A stretch of 35,391 nucleotides of DNA from the NCBI GenBank assembly GCA_029864185.1, contig JAOTTY010000006.1, positions 1-35,391 on the forward strand, written 5' to 3'. The stretch comes from Gammaproteobacteria bacterium (lineage in GTDB: Bacteria; Pseudomonadota; Gammaproteobacteria; GCA-001735895). Under the pieces are notes generated by a model. That model was not told where the DNA came from and searched no databases. It saw only the letters and a program-made list of their open reading frames with translations. The number at the start of each line of letters is the position of its first letter. Within the stretch, counting starts at the first letter, position 1. The translations under genes were made by a program, and so were the position numbers. Positions 1 to 10,701 of this stretch are shown here, piece by piece.

Positions 1-1
1 A

Positions 2-223
2 GAGGCTATGGCCCCGGCTGTGGCAGAGCAAGACGAGGAGAGCGCTCCGGAAACGGCTCCCGAGAAAAAAGCGGTGAGCAAGAAGGCCGCCACCAAGAAG
101 GCCGCCACCAAGAAGGCCGCCACCAAGAAGGCCGCCACTAAGAAAGCTGCGACCAAGAAAGCCGCCAGCAAAAAGGCAGCGCCCAAGAAAGCGGCAACCA
201 AAAAGGCTGCCAGTAAGGACTAA
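2..223 (+). CDS. rpsB: 30S ribosomal protein S2, C-terminal part (5' end outside window), with Lys/Ala-rich repeat tail
   Basis: Open frame to the left edge, immediately upstream of tsf (canonical rpsB-tsf order); tail is (KKAA[T/S/P])n. The S2 core is outside the window, so identity rests on synteny. Confidence 0.75.
   Translation, partial: EAMAPAVAEQDEESAPETAPEKKAVSKKAATKKAATKKAATKKAATKKAATKKAASKKAAPKKAATKKAASKD
67..219 (+). repeat. In-frame 15-bp tandem repeat encoding about 10 KKAAT-like pentapeptides
   Basis: Several near-identical copies of aagaaggccgccacc, degenerating towards the 3' end; protein reads KKAVS-KKAATx5-KKAAS-KKAAP-KKAAT-KKAAS. Confidence 0.9.
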
Positions 224-272
224 ACCAGGCCCTGCCGCGTTGACGGCAGCATGACAACTACGAGGATACCAA

Positions 273-1145
273 GTGGCTATTACAGCATCTTTAGTGAAAG
301 AACTGCGCGAACGCACCGGTGCGGGCATGATGGAATGCAAGAAAGCTCTGGTCGAGGCCGACGGGGATATCGAGGCCGCGGCCGAGCTGATGCGCAAATC
401 GGGCGCAGCCAAGGCGGATAAGAAAGCCGGCCGCGTTGCCGCCGATGGTGCTATCAAGGTGGCTATTGGCGACGATGGCAAGTCCGCGGTAATTCTGGAG
501 ATTAATTCCGAAACAGACTTCGTCGCCAAGGACGATAACTTCCAGGCTTTTGCCGATGCCGTTCTGGCCACGGTGGCCCAACACAGGCCTGCCTCGGCCG
601 AGCAGCTCGCATCGATGACAATGGCTGATGGGCAAACGGTCGAGGAGGCTCGTCAGGCCCTGATTGCGAAGGTGGGAGAAAATATCCAGGTGCGCCGTTT
701 CGAGATCGCGGAAACGCAGGATTCGCTTGCATCCTACCTGCATGGCGCCCGTATCGGCGTCGTGGTCGATTCCACTGCCGACGCCGAATTGGCGCGTGAT
801 ATCGCAATGCATATTGCGGCGGCCAATCCGCAATTCGTCGACCAGCAGTCGGTTCCGGCGGAGTTCATCGAAAAGGAAAAGGGAATCCTCGTTGCCCAGG
901 CCGAATCCAGTGGTAAACCCGCCGCGATCATCGAAAAGATGATCCAGGGAAGGCTCGACAAGTTTCTCGCTGAAATCACCCTGACGGGACAGCCCTTCGT
1001 CAAGGATCCAGAGCGGACGGTCGGCAAGCTGCTTGCCGACGCCGGCGCAAAGGTCAACGCGTTTACCCGTTACGAGGTCGGTGAAGGCATAGAAAAGAAA
1101 GTCGAGGACTTTGCCGCCGAGGTCGCTTCTCAACTTAATTCCTGA
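273..1145 (+). CDS. tsf: Elongation factor Ts
   Basis: [25 protein letters not shown]-terminus typical of EF-Ts; GTG start. Confidence 0.98.
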   Translation: MAITASLVKELRERTGAGMMECKKALVEADGDIEAAAELMRKSGAAKADKKAGRVAADGAIKVAIGDDGKSAVILEINSETDFVAKDDNFQAFADAVLATVAQHRPASAEQLASMTMADGQTVEEARQALIAKVGENIQVRRFEIAETQDSLASYLHGARIGVVVDSTADAELARDIAMHIAAANPQFVDQQSVPAEFIEKEKGILVAQAESSGKPAAIIEKMIQGRLDKFLAEITLTGQPFVKDPERTVGKLLADAGAKVNAFTRYEVGEGIEKKVEDFAAEVASQLNS

Positions 1146-1153
1146 ACCTCGAG

Positions 1154-1181
1154 AGGCCGCGACCTTCGCGGCCTTTTTTTT
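1154..1181 (+). terminator. Rho-independent terminator after tsf
   Basis: Perfect 8-bp stem AGGCCGCG-acctt-CGCGGCCT followed by a T-run, 9 nt past the tsf stop. Confidence 0.92.
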
Positions 1182-1321
1182 GCGCCGGGCCGGATTTACC
1201 GGAATTGGATGAAATTATGATCTTAAAATGCACCTTCAATATCGATAGACTGCGGTGGTCGGTTGGTATCGAATGCATCGTTGTCGACGCCGCTTATTCC
1301 TGAATGGATTAACCTGAAACC

Positions 1322-2053
1322 ATGGCGCAGATCAAATACAAACGAATCCTGGTAAAACTCAGCGGCGAGGCGCTGATGGGTCGACAGAATTCGGGTATAG
1401 ACCCGGCCATGATCGATAAGCTTGCCGTCGAACTGATAGAGTTGCGCGACTCGGGTGTCGAAATCGGTATTGTCGTCGGCGGGGGTAATCTGTTCAGGGG
1501 GGCCGATCTCGCGACGGTTGGACTCGACCGGGTGGTTGGTGACCATATGGGCATGCTCGCCACGGTGATGAATGCGCTGGCGCTGCAGGACAGCCTGCTG
1601 CGTCACGGTGCGAATACGGTGGTCATGTCCGGCCTGGATATTCCGCAAGTCTGTGAATCCTATACCCAGCGCGCCGCAAGACAGCGCCTCTCGGCAGGAG
1701 AAATCATTATTTTTGCGGCCGGCACCGGCAGTCCATATTTCACCACCGATACGGGCGCGAGCCTGCGCGCGGTCGAGATTCGAGCCGATTTGTTGATCAA
1801 GGCCACCAAGGTGGATGGCATCTATGACAAGGATCCGCTCAAACACGCGGATGCAGTGCGTTTTACCAGCCTGGGCTACGAGCAGGCAATCGAGCAACGG
1901 CTCGCGGTGATGGATGTGGCGGCTATGATTTTATGTAATGATAACGGGCTTGATCTGGTGGTTTGCGATATTAATCAACCCGGGGCATTACTCGACCTGG
2001 CAAGGGGTGAAACGGTTGGTACAAGGGTAACCAGAAACGAGGCACAGCAATGA
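1322..2053 (+). CDS. pyrH: UMP kinase
   Basis: [14 protein letters not shown] and GGGNLFRG motifs; pyrH-frr synteny. Confidence 0.98.
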   Translation: MAQIKYKRILVKLSGEALMGRQNSGIDPAMIDKLAVELIELRDSGVEIGIVVGGGNLFRGADLATVGLDRVVGDHMGMLATVMNALALQDSLLRHGANTVVMSGLDIPQVCESYTQRAARQRLSAGEIIIFAAGTGSPYFTTDTGASLRAVEIRADLLIKATKVDGIYDKDPLKHADAVRFTSLGYEQAIEQRLAVMDVAAMILCNDNGLDLVVCDINQPGALLDLARGETVGTRVTRNEAQQ

Positions 2054-2607
2054 TAAAAGATATCCAGAAAGATGCGCTTAACCGCATGAACAAGAGTATC
2101 GAATCCTTCAAGGCCGAGCTCAGCAAAATCAGAACCGGCAGGGCGCATCCCAGCTTGCTAAATCACATCATGGTAGATTTCTATGGCAGCGAGGTGCCGG
2201 TAGGGCAGGCCGCAAATATCACCGTGGAAGATGCGCGCACGCTGGCGGTCACCCCCTGGGATAAGAGCATGGTATCGGTTATCGAAAAAGCGATCCTGAC
2301 ATCCGACCTCGGCCTGAATCCATCGACCGCGGGTACCGTAATCCGGGTGCCGATGCCGCCGTTGACCGAAGAGCGACGCAAGGAGCTGGTCAAGGTAGTA
2401 CGGGAACTGGCGGAGAACGCACGCGTTGCCGTGCGCAATATCCGTCGCGATGCGAACAGCGACCTCAAGTCGCTGGCGAAGGACAAGGATATTTCCGAAG
2501 ACGAGGAACATCGTGGCCAGGAGCTGGTTCAGCAGGTTACCAACCAGTCCACCGACGAAATCGAGTCGCTATTGCAAACCAAAGAAAAAGAATTAATGGA
2601 AATCTGA
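2050..2607 (+). CDS. frr: Ribosome recycling factor
   Basis: [12 protein letters not shown] and NIRRDAN motifs; 4-bp ATGA overlap with pyrH. Confidence 0.98.
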   Translation: MIKDIQKDALNRMNKSIESFKAELSKIRTGRAHPSLLNHIMVDFYGSEVPVGQAANITVEDARTLAVTPWDKSMVSVIEKAILTSDLGLNPSTAGTVIRVPMPPLTEERRKELVKVVRELAENARVAVRNIRRDANSDLKSLAKDKDISEDEEHRGQELVQQVTNQSTDEIESLLQTKEKELMEI

Positions 2608-2628
2608 TCACGGCCAAGTTGCGGGATC

Positions 2629-3369
2629 ATGACTTTACAGACTCAGGGCTCGGTCCCAGGACATGTTTGCATCATCATGGATGGCAACGGGCGCTGGGCG
2701 AAAAAACGGCTGATGCCGCGCAGCTACGGACATCGCAAGGGCGTCGAAACCACCCGCCTGGCGGTCGATTTTTTTGCCCGCGCCGGTGTTCGGCATCTCA
2801 CCCTGTTTGCCTTTAGCAGCGAAAACTGGAATCGCCCCGTCGAAGAGGTGAACAGCCTGATGGATTTATTCATGCAGTCGCTGAGCGATTACACCGCGGA
2901 ACTCCACGAGCAGAGGATTCGGGTGCGTTTCCTCGGCGACAAAAGCCTGTTCTCGGCAGAATTTCAACGACGCATTGCCGCTACCGAGGAAGTAACCCGA
3001 GACAATCCCTATATGACGTTGAATATCGCGGTCAACTATGGCGGTCGATGGGACATCGTCAACGCTGCGCGGGGGCTGCTGCGACGCGTCCGCGTCGGTG
3101 ATTTACGGCCCGAGGAGATCGATGAGGCGGCATTTGCCGGTGAATTATCGCTCGCCGGCAGCCCGGACCCGGATCTTTTCATCAGAACCGGGGGCGAGCG
3201 GCGCATTAGCAATTTTCTATTATGGCAGCTGGCTTATACCGAGTTTTATTTTTGTGATGTATTGTGGCCCGATTTTTCGGAGCGCGACATGCGTGTGGCG
3301 TTGACAGAATATTCTCGCCGGCAGCGGCGTTTCGGCAAAACTGGCGAACAGGTCGAGCTGCCCGAATAA
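2629..3369 (+). CDS. uppS: Undecaprenyl diphosphate synthase
   Basis: HVCIIMDGNGRWAKKR and FAFSSENWNRP motifs. Confidence 0.98.
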   Translation: MTLQTQGSVPGHVCIIMDGNGRWAKKRLMPRSYGHRKGVETTRLAVDFFARAGVRHLTLFAFSSENWNRPVEEVNSLMDLFMQSLSDYTAELHEQRIRVRFLGDKSLFSAEFQRRIAATEEVTRDNPYMTLNIAVNYGGRWDIVNAARGLLRRVRVGDLRPEEIDEAAFAGELSLAGSPDPDLFIRTGGERRISNFLLWQLAYTEFYFCDVLWPDFSERDMRVALTEYSRRQRRFGKTGEQVELPE

Positions 3370-4184
3370 TGCTGAGGCAGCGCATCATCACCGGGGTTAT
3401 CCTCGGAATCGTTTTTATCGGCAGCGTGTTACTGCTGGAAACCCGTTGGGTCGGCGCGCTGTTCACGGTGGTATTGTTCGTGGCGACGCGGGAACTGCTC
3501 GCGTTGACGATCAAACCCTCGCCGATTTTTGCGGCCACGACGGCGGCAGGCTTTGCACTGTTGTTCTGGTGGTCGCTGTCGCTGGTGAACCCGTTGCTGA
3601 TCTTCGCGCAATCGTTAGCCGGGTTGGTGCTGTGGTTGGTGATCGCTCTGGGACTCCTTTTTTACCGCCACCACGGTAACTGGTCGTTATTTGTACGCTT
3701 GCTGATGCTGGCTCTTGGCCTGGATCTGCTGTGGATTTGCGTGCATAGCCTGGTTTACCTGCATTACGTTTATGGTGGCGAATTGCTGCTGTTCATGTTT
3801 ACCCTGGTCTGGGTGGCCGATATCGGTGCCTATTTCTGCGGTCGCAGATTCGGCCGGCATAAACTGGCGCCCGCGATTAGCCCCGGAAAAACCTGGGAAG
3901 GCGTAATCGGAGGCGTTGGTGCCAACCTTGTCTGGATACCGCTGGTGTTCTGGTTCCAGCAGGGCTCTGGGTTCGGCCTTGTCGAGTTTATGCTGATCGG
4001 CATCTCGACCGTGTTGTTTTCGATTATCGGGGATTTGTTCGAAAGCGTCCTGAAAAGAGAGGCGGGCGTCAAGGATAGTGGCAAACTGCTGCCTGGGCAT
4101 GGAGGCGTGCTGGACCGCATCGATAGCGTGATTGCGGCCGCGCCGGTATTCGTTTCCGGTCTGCTGATGGCGGGCTCGCCATGA
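3369..4184 (+). CDS. cdsA: Phosphatidate cytidylyltransferase
   Basis: Multi-TM protein; C-terminal signature SIIGDLFESVLKREAGVKDSGKLLPGHGGVLDRIDS. ATG overlaps the uppS stop; the longer track ORF starts inside uppS. Confidence 0.96.
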   Translation: MLRQRIITGVILGIVFIGSVLLLETRWVGALFTVVLFVATRELLALTIKPSPIFAATTAAGFALLFWWSLSLVNPLLIFAQSLAGLVLWLVIALGLLFYRHHGNWSLFVRLLMLALGLDLLWICVHSLVYLHYVYGGELLLFMFTLVWVADIGAYFCGRRFGRHKLAPAISPGKTWEGVIGGVGANLVWIPLVFWFQQGSGFGLVEFMLIGISTVLFSIIGDLFESVLKREAGVKDSGKLLPGHGGVLDRIDSVIAAAPVFVSGLLMAGSP

Positions 4185-5356
4185 AGCTGCTAACGATACT
4201 GGGTGCGACCGGCTCGATCGGACAATCGACGCTCGACATAGTCGCGCGCCACCGCGACCGGTATGCGCTTTACGCGCTGACCGCCAACAACAACCTGGAC
4301 AGGATGATAGAGCTTTGCCGTCAGTTCGAACCACGCTACGCGGTAATGCGTGACGCGCAGAGCGCGCGCCTTCTGAGCGATCAGATTGCGGACCTGGCGA
4401 CCGAAGTACTTGCCGGGGAACCGGGTTTGGTCGAGGTGGCGGCGGCGATCGAGGTCGACATCGTGGTGGCAGCCATCGTCGGCGCGGTTGGATTGCTGCC
4501 AACACTGGCAGCGATACGTGCGGGCAAGCGCATATTGCTCGCCAACAAGGAATCGCTGGTCATGGCCGGGGCCCTGTTCATGGACGAGGTCAGGCAACAC
4601 GAAGCCGAGCTGTTACCGGTGGACAGCGAGCATAACGCTATCTTCCAGTGTTTGCCGCCCGGCGCCATCGGCAGGGACGTTACCGAGCAGGGGGTATTCA
4701 AGATCATTCTCACTGGCTCCGGTGGTCCGTTTCGGGACATCGATCCGGCCGAATTGGGAGATGTCACTCCGGAGCAGGCCTGCGCGCATCCTAACTGGGA
4801 TATGGGGCCCAAGATATCTGTCGACTCGGCGACCATGATGAACAAGGGGCTGGAAATGATCGAAGCCTGCTGGTTGTTCGCGGTGGATCAATCCGCTGTC
4901 GAAATCCTGCTGCATCGACAGAGTATCGTTCACTCCATGGTTTCTTACCTGGATGGTTCGGTGATCGCGCAAATGGGAAATCCCGATATGCGCACGCCAA
5001 TCGCCAATGCGCTGGCCTGGCCCGAGCGCATAAATAGCGGTGTTGAACCATTGAATTTGTTGCAGGTCGGTCAATTAGACTTCACACTTGCGGACGAGTC
5101 CCGCTATCCATGCCTGGCGCTGGCCCGTGAGGCCTGGCGCCGGGGAGGAACCTGCATGGCGGTGCTAAACGCCGCCAACGAGATTGCGGTAGAGCATTTT
5201 TTAAACCGAAACATCGGATTTATCGAAATTCCGAAGGTAATAAACAGGGTAATGGAACAGATATCAACCGGGCCGGCTGACGACCTAGATACCATTTTCC
5301 AGGCGGATGCAGAAGCGCGCCGGCTGGCGCAACAGCTGGTCAGGATCGGAGTTTGA
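4181..5356 (+). CDS. dxr: 1-deoxy-D-xylulose 5-phosphate reductoisomerase
   Basis: LGATGSIGQSTLDIV, LPVDSEHNAIFQCL and MNKGLEMIEACWLF motifs; overlaps cdsA stop. Confidence 0.98.
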   Translation: MKLLTILGATGSIGQSTLDIVARHRDRYALYALTANNNLDRMIELCRQFEPRYAVMRDAQSARLLSDQIADLATEVLAGEPGLVEVAAAIEVDIVVAAIVGAVGLLPTLAAIRAGKRILLANKESLVMAGALFMDEVRQHEAELLPVDSEHNAIFQCLPPGAIGRDVTEQGVFKIILTGSGGPFRDIDPAELGDVTPEQACAHPNWDMGPKISVDSATMMNKGLEMIEACWLFAVDQSAVEILLHRQSIVHSMVSYLDGSVIAQMGNPDMRTPIANALAWPERINSGVEPLNLLQVGQLDFTLADESRYPCLALAREAWRRGGTCMAVLNAANEIAVEHFLNRNIGFIEIPKVINRVMEQISTGPADDLDTIFQADAEARRLAQQLVRIGV

Positions 5357-5361
5357 CGAAC

Positions 5362-6741
5362 ATGGATTTTCTCGGAATTATTTACAGTATTCTGGCCTTC
5401 GTCGTGGCCATCGGTATTTTGGTCACGGTGCACGAGTTCGGTCATTTCTGGGTAGCAAGAAAACTCGGTGTAAAAGTCCTGCGTTTTTCCGTCGGCTTTG
5501 GCAAGCCGATATGGATTCGGCGTTCGGGAGAGGATCAAACCGAGTACGTGATTGCGAGCATCCCTTTCGGCGGCTACGTCAAGATGCTCGACGAGCGCGA
5601 GGGTGAAGTCGCTGCGCACGAACTGGAACGTTCCTTCAACCGCAAATCGGTGTGGCGCCGCATCGCGATCGTGTCGGCGGGACCGGCCTTCAACTTCCTG
5701 TTCGCGATACTGGCATACTACCTGATATTCCTGGTCGGGGTGGGCGGGATCAAACCGCTGGTAGGCGAAGTCAGCGTGCCCAGCCCTGCTTATACAGCCG
5801 GCGTTCAGCAACAGGATCTTATTCTCTCGGTCAATGGCATCGAAACCAGGAGCTGGGAAAAGGCCAGATTCACCATGCTCGAAGAAGCGGTAGGCAAAGA
5901 TCGAATCGTGCTGCAGGTGCAGGGCCGGGACTTGCAGATCCGCGACAAGGTTATCGATATACGCGGCCTCGATTTACTGCAGCAGGAGCAGATCGACCTG
6001 ATGCGCGATCTGGGATTGTCCTCATGGAGGCCGGATATACCGCCTGTCATCGCCGAGGTGTTGCCGGATGGCGCTGCCGAGCAGGCCGGATTACAGGCCG
6101 AGGACAGGGTAGTGGCGCTCGATGGTATTGCCGTAGAAAACGCGCGGCAGTGGGTCAGGCTGATTCGCGAAAATCCCGGGAATACGATGAAACTCGAGGT
6201 GCTGCGAAACGGCGACGCGCTTGCGCTACAGCTGACGCCTCGTAGCCGAACCGAGGCCGGCGAAACCTATGGCTATATTGGCGTTAGAAACCGCGTCGAT
6301 ATCCCCGAATCGATTCGGCGCGAAATGACGGTGGTGGAACGCTACGGACCCGTCGAGGGTATGCTGGAATCGCTCGACAAGACCTGGCGCATGACCTGGC
6401 TGACATTGCGGGTGCTGGGCAAGCTCGTGATCGGCGAGGCGAGTGTGCGAAATCTGAGCGGCCCCATCACGATTGCCCATTATGCCGGAATTTCCGCGCG
6501 TATCGGACTGGAACCCTTTCTCGGATTTCTCGCTATCATCAGCATTAGCCTTGGCGTGCTGAACCTGCTCCCCGTGCCCATGCTTGACGGCGGACATTTG
6601 CTGTATTACCTGGTCGAAGTGATCAAAGGTAGTCCGGTCTCCGAACAAACCGAAATTATCGGTCAGAAAATCGGAATTCTGTTGCTCTTCTGCTTGATGT
6701 CGATTGCAATCTACAACGATTTACTGCGGCTGGTAGAGTAA
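5362..6741 (+). CDS. rseP: Site-2 intramembrane protease RseP
   Basis: HEFGHFWVARKLGVKVLRFSVGFG zinc site, PDZ-like regions, LNLLPVPMLDGGHL motif. A TTG 9 nt upstream (5353) is an alternative start. Confidence 0.97.
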   Translation: MDFLGIIYSILAFVVAIGILVTVHEFGHFWVARKLGVKVLRFSVGFGKPIWIRRSGEDQTEYVIASIPFGGYVKMLDEREGEVAAHELERSFNRKSVWRRIAIVSAGPAFNFLFAILAYYLIFLVGVGGIKPLVGEVSVPSPAYTAGVQQQDLILSVNGIETRSWEKARFTMLEEAVGKDRIVLQVQGRDLQIRDKVIDIRGLDLLQQEQIDLMRDLGLSSWRPDIPPVIAEVLPDGAAEQAGLQAEDRVVALDGIAVENARQWVRLIRENPGNTMKLEVLRNGDALALQLTPRSRTEAGETYGYIGVRNRVDIPESIRREMTVVERYGPVEGMLESLDKTWRMTWLTLRVLGKLVIGEASVRNLSGPITIAHYAGISARIGLEPFLGFLAIISISLGVLNLLPVPMLDGGHLLYYLVEVIKGSPVSEQTEIIGQKIGILLLFCLMSIAIYNDLLRLVE

Positions 6742-6743
6742 AT

Positions 6744-9053
6744 TTGAGAATTCGCGTCTGGATCAGTGCGTTAGTGCTGTTGTCAGCATCCTGCTGGGTG
6801 CACGCCGAGAGTTTCGTTGTCGAGAATATCGAAGTTGTCGGTATCAAGAAAATATCCATTGGTACGGTATTCAGCTATCTGCCTATAAACGTCGGCGAAT
6901 CGCTCGATATCGATCGCACGCCCGAAATCATACGAGAGCTCTATTCGACTGGTTTCTTCGACGATATCGAACTGGCGCGGCGTGATAACGTGCTGGTGAT
7001 CACGGTGGTAGAAAGGCCGTCGATTGCCGAGGTTAATTTCGAAGGTAACGACGACATCGAGGATGAGGCCCTACAGCAGGCGCTGGAGCAGATCAACATG
7101 TCGAAGGGACGGATATTCGATGAAAACAAACTCGAAAAACTCGAGCTCGAATTGCAGCAGGTTTACTACTCGCTCGGCAAATACGCGGCCCGCATCGAGG
7201 CCAGTTCGCGCAAGCTCGACGAGGACAGGGTTGCGATCGACATCACTATTTCCGAGGGGGTAGCGGCGACCATAAAATCGATTAACATCACCGGTAATCA
7301 GAGTTTTAGCGAGGAAGATCTGCTCGAGATTTTTCAGCTCGAATCGTCCAGTGAGGGGATGTTCGCGGATGACGAGTATTCCAGCTCCAAGTTAACCGCC
7401 GACCTGGAGTCGTTGAAATCATTCTATCTGGATCGTGGTTACATCCAGTTTCAGGTCAACTCACAGCAGGTAACAATAAGCCCCGACCGCAAGGATATCA
7501 GCATTACGATCAATCTCCGGGAAGGCCAGCAGTTTACGCTGGGCGATCTCGATCTGGCGGGTGAAATCGTAGTCGACGAGGCGGAATTGCGCGCGTTGAT
7601 CAGCCTGCGGGAGGGTGATGTTTTTTCGCGCAAGCGGATTAACGAGGTGATCAGCGCAATGCAGAAACGTCTCGGTGAAGATGGCTACGCCTTTGCCGAA
7701 ATTCGAATTCTGAACGAGGTGGACGAGGACCGGCGGCGGGTTTCACTGCAGTTTCTGGTCGAGCCCGGCCCGCAGGTACGGATCCGGTATATCAATTTTA
7801 TCGGAAATGAAAAAACCCAGGATGTCGTGTTACGCCGTGAAATGCGCCAGTTCGAGGGAGAAAGATATCAGCGCTCGAAGATCGATCGCTCGCGTATCCG
7901 CCTGCAACGCCTCAACTATCTCGGTTCGGTCAATATCCAGCTTAACAAGGTGCCAGGCATCGACGACCAGGTCGACCTCGATATCAAGGTAACCGAGCGA
8001 TTCTCCGGTAATCTGCAGGTCGGCGTGGGTTACTCTCAGGTACAGGGTGCCGTCGTCAATCTTGGTTTTGCCCACGAAAATATATTCGGCACGGGAAACT
8101 CGCTGGCGTTTAATTTTGACAATTCGGCTGCTTCGGAACGATATTCATTCGCCTACGAGAATCCGTACTACACCAGGGACGGGATCAGCCGCGGTTTCAA
8201 TTTCAGCGTGACACAAACCGATGCGTCCGAGAACAATACCAGTAATTACCTGATTGACCGTATTCAGTTTTCGGTGGATTTTGGAATTCCGTTATCGGAA
8301 TACAATCGGCTGAGGCTGGAGCTGGGGGTGCTGCGTAACGATCTCGAAACCACCGGCGCGTCATCGAACGAGGTCTTTGATTTTATCAGAAACAACAGCG
8401 ATATTTACGATGCCTCGACGCCCCAGGAAGAAATCGAGGGGGAGCAGTATGACACGGTATTCACCGCGATCAGCTTTGCCAAGGATACGCGCAATCGCAG
8501 GATATTCGCCGATTCCGGGTTTCTTAACAGCGTCAGTCTCGAAGTCCATGGCGGTGATCTCAATTTCTACAAGGCGCGATACCGGCACCAGACCGCATAT
8601 GCGCTCAGCGATACCCTTACCTTTTCGTTCAAGGGCAGAATCGGTTACGGCGAGAGTTACGGCGATTCAATCGATTTGCCGATCTTCGAGAAGTTTACCG
8701 CGGGTGGCGTACGCTCGGTGAGGGGCTACGAGTTTAACAGCCTGGGCCCGCTTGACAGCAACGGGGATCCTCTCGGCGGTAACCTGCAGGTTATTACCAC
8801 GACCGAGGTCCTGTTTCCGCTGGAGTATCTGGGCAGTTCAGAAACCTTCAGGCTTGGGTTATACTTTGACGCCGGTAGCGTCTTTGCCGACGCCGCGGCA
8901 TTCGAGGCTGACGAGTTAAGGCAGTCGGTGGGAGTATCGGCCAAATGGTTCTCATTTATCGGGCCGATAGAGTTCAGTTACGCGGTTCCGATTAACGATC
9001 AACCGGGTGATGACACCCGGAATTTTCAGTTCGCGCTCGGAGCGCAATTTTGA
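6744..9053 (+). CDS. bamA: Outer membrane protein assembly factor BamA
   Basis: Signal peptide, POTRA repeats, C-terminal barrel with SVRGYE (VRGY-type) and terminal Phe; TTG start, directly after rseP. Confidence 0.97.
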   Translation: MRIRVWISALVLLSASCWVHAESFVVENIEVVGIKKISIGTVFSYLPINVGESLDIDRTPEIIRELYSTGFFDDIELARRDNVLVITVVERPSIAEVNFEGNDDIEDEALQQALEQINMSKGRIFDENKLEKLELELQQVYYSLGKYAARIEASSRKLDEDRVAIDITISEGVAATIKSINITGNQSFSEEDLLEIFQLESSSEGMFADDEYSSSKLTADLESLKSFYLDRGYIQFQVNSQQVTISPDRKDISITINLREGQQFTLGDLDLAGEIVVDEAELRALISLREGDVFSRKRINEVISAMQKRLGEDGYAFAEIRILNEVDEDRRRVSLQFLVEPGPQVRIRYINFIGNEKTQDVVLRREMRQFEGERYQRSKIDRSRIRLQRLNYLGSVNIQLNKVPGIDDQVDLDIKVTERFSGNLQVGVGYSQVQGAVVNLGFAHENIFGTGNSLAFNFDNSAASERYSFAYENPYYTRDGISRGFNFSVTQTDASENNTSNYLIDRIQFSVDFGIPLSEYNRLRLELGVLRNDLETTGASSNEVFDFIRNNSDIYDASTPQEEIEGEQYDTVFTAISFAKDTRNRRIFADSGFLNSVSLEVHGGDLNFYKARYRHQTAYALSDTLTFSFKGRIGYGESYGDSIDLPIFEKFTAGGVRSVRGYEFNSLGPLDSNGDPLGGNLQVITTTEVLFPLEYLGSSETFRLGLYFDAGSVFADAAAFEADELRQSVGVSAKWFSFIGPIEFSYAVPINDQPGDDTRNFQFALGAQF

Positions 9054-9060
9054 GGCAACA

Positions 9061-9591
9061 GTGAAAACGTTATTACCCGTGTTTGTCGCGCTGCTGCTGG
9101 TAACCGCAGTGCAAACAGGCTCTGCCCAGGAGGCGGCGCACAAGATAGGCTTTGTCAATACCGCACGGGTTTTGAAGGAGGCGCCGCAGGCGCGCAAGGT
9201 CGAAGAGCGTCTAAAAGCCGAGTTCGAGCCGCGCGAAGCGCAACTCAAGCAAAAGCGACAGGAAATTCTGACACTGGAAGAGCAGCTGAAAACCGATTCC
9301 GGGCTGAGCGCAAACGCGGGGCGCAAACTGGAGCGTGAAATCAGGCTCAAGGTAAGCCAGTTGAAATTTCTCGAGCAGGAATTTCGCGAAGACCAGAATC
9401 TGCGCCGTAATGAAGAAATCCGCAAGCTGCAGCAGGTCATTTCCAACGTGTTAAAAATGCAGGGAGATTCCGGTAAATTCGACCTGATACTGACCGAGGG
9501 GGTCAGTTATGTTTCTGATCGTATTGACATTACCACGCAAACCATCGAAATGTTGAAACAGCTTTCTGAATCAGGCGAAGAAGCCCAGTAG
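9061..9591 (+). CDS. skp: Periplasmic chaperone Skp/OmpH family
   Basis: Signal peptide then KIGFVNTARVLKEAPQARKVEERLKAEF; charged coiled coil; position between bamA and lpxD. GTG start chosen at 9061 for a clean signal peptide. Confidence 0.92.
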   Translation: MKTLLPVFVALLLVTAVQTGSAQEAAHKIGFVNTARVLKEAPQARKVEERLKAEFEPREAQLKQKRQEILTLEEQLKTDSGLSANAGRKLEREIRLKVSQLKFLEQEFREDQNLRRNEEIRKLQQVISNVLKMQGDSGKFDLILTEGVSYVSDRIDITTQTIEMLKQLSESGEEAQ

Positions 9592-9638
9592 CTGCGGGCA
9601 AACCCGATTACTATCATTCCGGGCACAGCACAGCGTTC

Positions 9639-10658
9639 ATGGAACTCATTCTGCAACAACTGGCCGCAAAGCTTAAACTTGTCTACCAGGGCGATGGGGA
9701 TACGCCGATTAGTGGCGTCGCGTCGTTAAAATCCGCGACTACAGGCGACCTGTGCTTCATTCAGCAACGTAAATATCTCGATGATCTCGCCCGGAGTAGC
9801 TGCAGCGCGGTTATCGTGCCGCGGGATCTGGCTTGCGAGGTAAGCGGCAAGGCATTGCTGGTATCGGCAAATCCCCAGTATGATTTCGTGCGCGCTGTCG
9901 ATTTGCTGGGTGTCGGGCGCCGGTCGTCCAGCGTCGGTATACACCCCACCGCCCAGGTTGCTGCGAGCGCGCGGATTGGCCGCGATGTCAGTATCGGCGC
10001 GTTGACGACGATTGCCGAGGATGTCGATATTGGTGCAGGAACTTCGATTGGCTCAGGCGTCTCGATCGCCAGTTCCGTACGCATCGGCAAGCGTTGCCTT
10101 ATCCATGGCCGTGTCACGCTGGAGCAGGCTGTGGTTCTGGGGGATCGCTGCATATTGCATCCCGGGGTGGTGATAGGCTGCGACGGTTTCGGCCTGGTCA
10201 TGCACCGCAAGCGCTGGCACAAGATTCCCCAGCTGGGCGGCGTACGCATCGGCGATGATGTCGAGATCGGGGCCAATACTACCGTCGACCGGGGGGCGCT
10301 CGATGACACGGTAATCGAACAGGGATGCAAACTGGACAATCAGATCCAGATCGCTCATAACGTGCACATAGGCGCGCATACCGCGATCGCGGCCTGCGTC
10401 GGAATTGCGGGTAGCGCCGTGATAGGGCGCTACTGTAAAATTTCGGGAGCGGCGGTAGTGCTCGGGCATCTAAGTGTGGTCGATAACGTTACCATCACCG
10501 CGATGTCGCTGGTTACCAAGGACATTCGCGAGCCCGGTGTTTACTCTTCCGGGACGCCATTGATGGAGAACGGGCTCTGGCATCGCAGTAACGCGCGCTA
10601 CAAATCCCTGGAGAAGCTCGCTCAAAGCGTTGCGAGACTCGAGAAAGCTAAAAAATAA
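9639..10658 (+). CDS. lpxD: UDP-3-O-(3-hydroxyacyl)glucosamine N-acyltransferase
   Basis: Left-handed beta-helix hexapeptides, GCDGFGLV and QIAHNVHIGAHTAIAA motifs; synteny. Confidence 0.97.
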   Translation: MELILQQLAAKLKLVYQGDGDTPISGVASLKSATTGDLCFIQQRKYLDDLARSSCSAVIVPRDLACEVSGKALLVSANPQYDFVRAVDLLGVGRRSSSVGIHPTAQVAASARIGRDVSIGALTTIAEDVDIGAGTSIGSGVSIASSVRIGKRCLIHGRVTLEQAVVLGDRCILHPGVVIGCDGFGLVMHRKRWHKIPQLGGVRIGDDVEIGANTTVDRGALDDTVIEQGCKLDNQIQIAHNVHIGAHTAIAACVGIAGSAVIGRYCKISGAAVVLGHLSVVDNVTITAMSLVTKDIREPGVYSSGTPLMENGLWHRSNARYKSLEKLAQSVARLEKAKK

Positions 10659-10701
10659 ACGGCTGTTTGGCTCGTTTTCAACCTTACCATGAGGAACAAA
10701 A

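Noticed and set aside
291-1133. 280-aa minus-strand ORF opposite tsf
   Set aside because: Mirror of tsf codon bias; no independent motif or start context.
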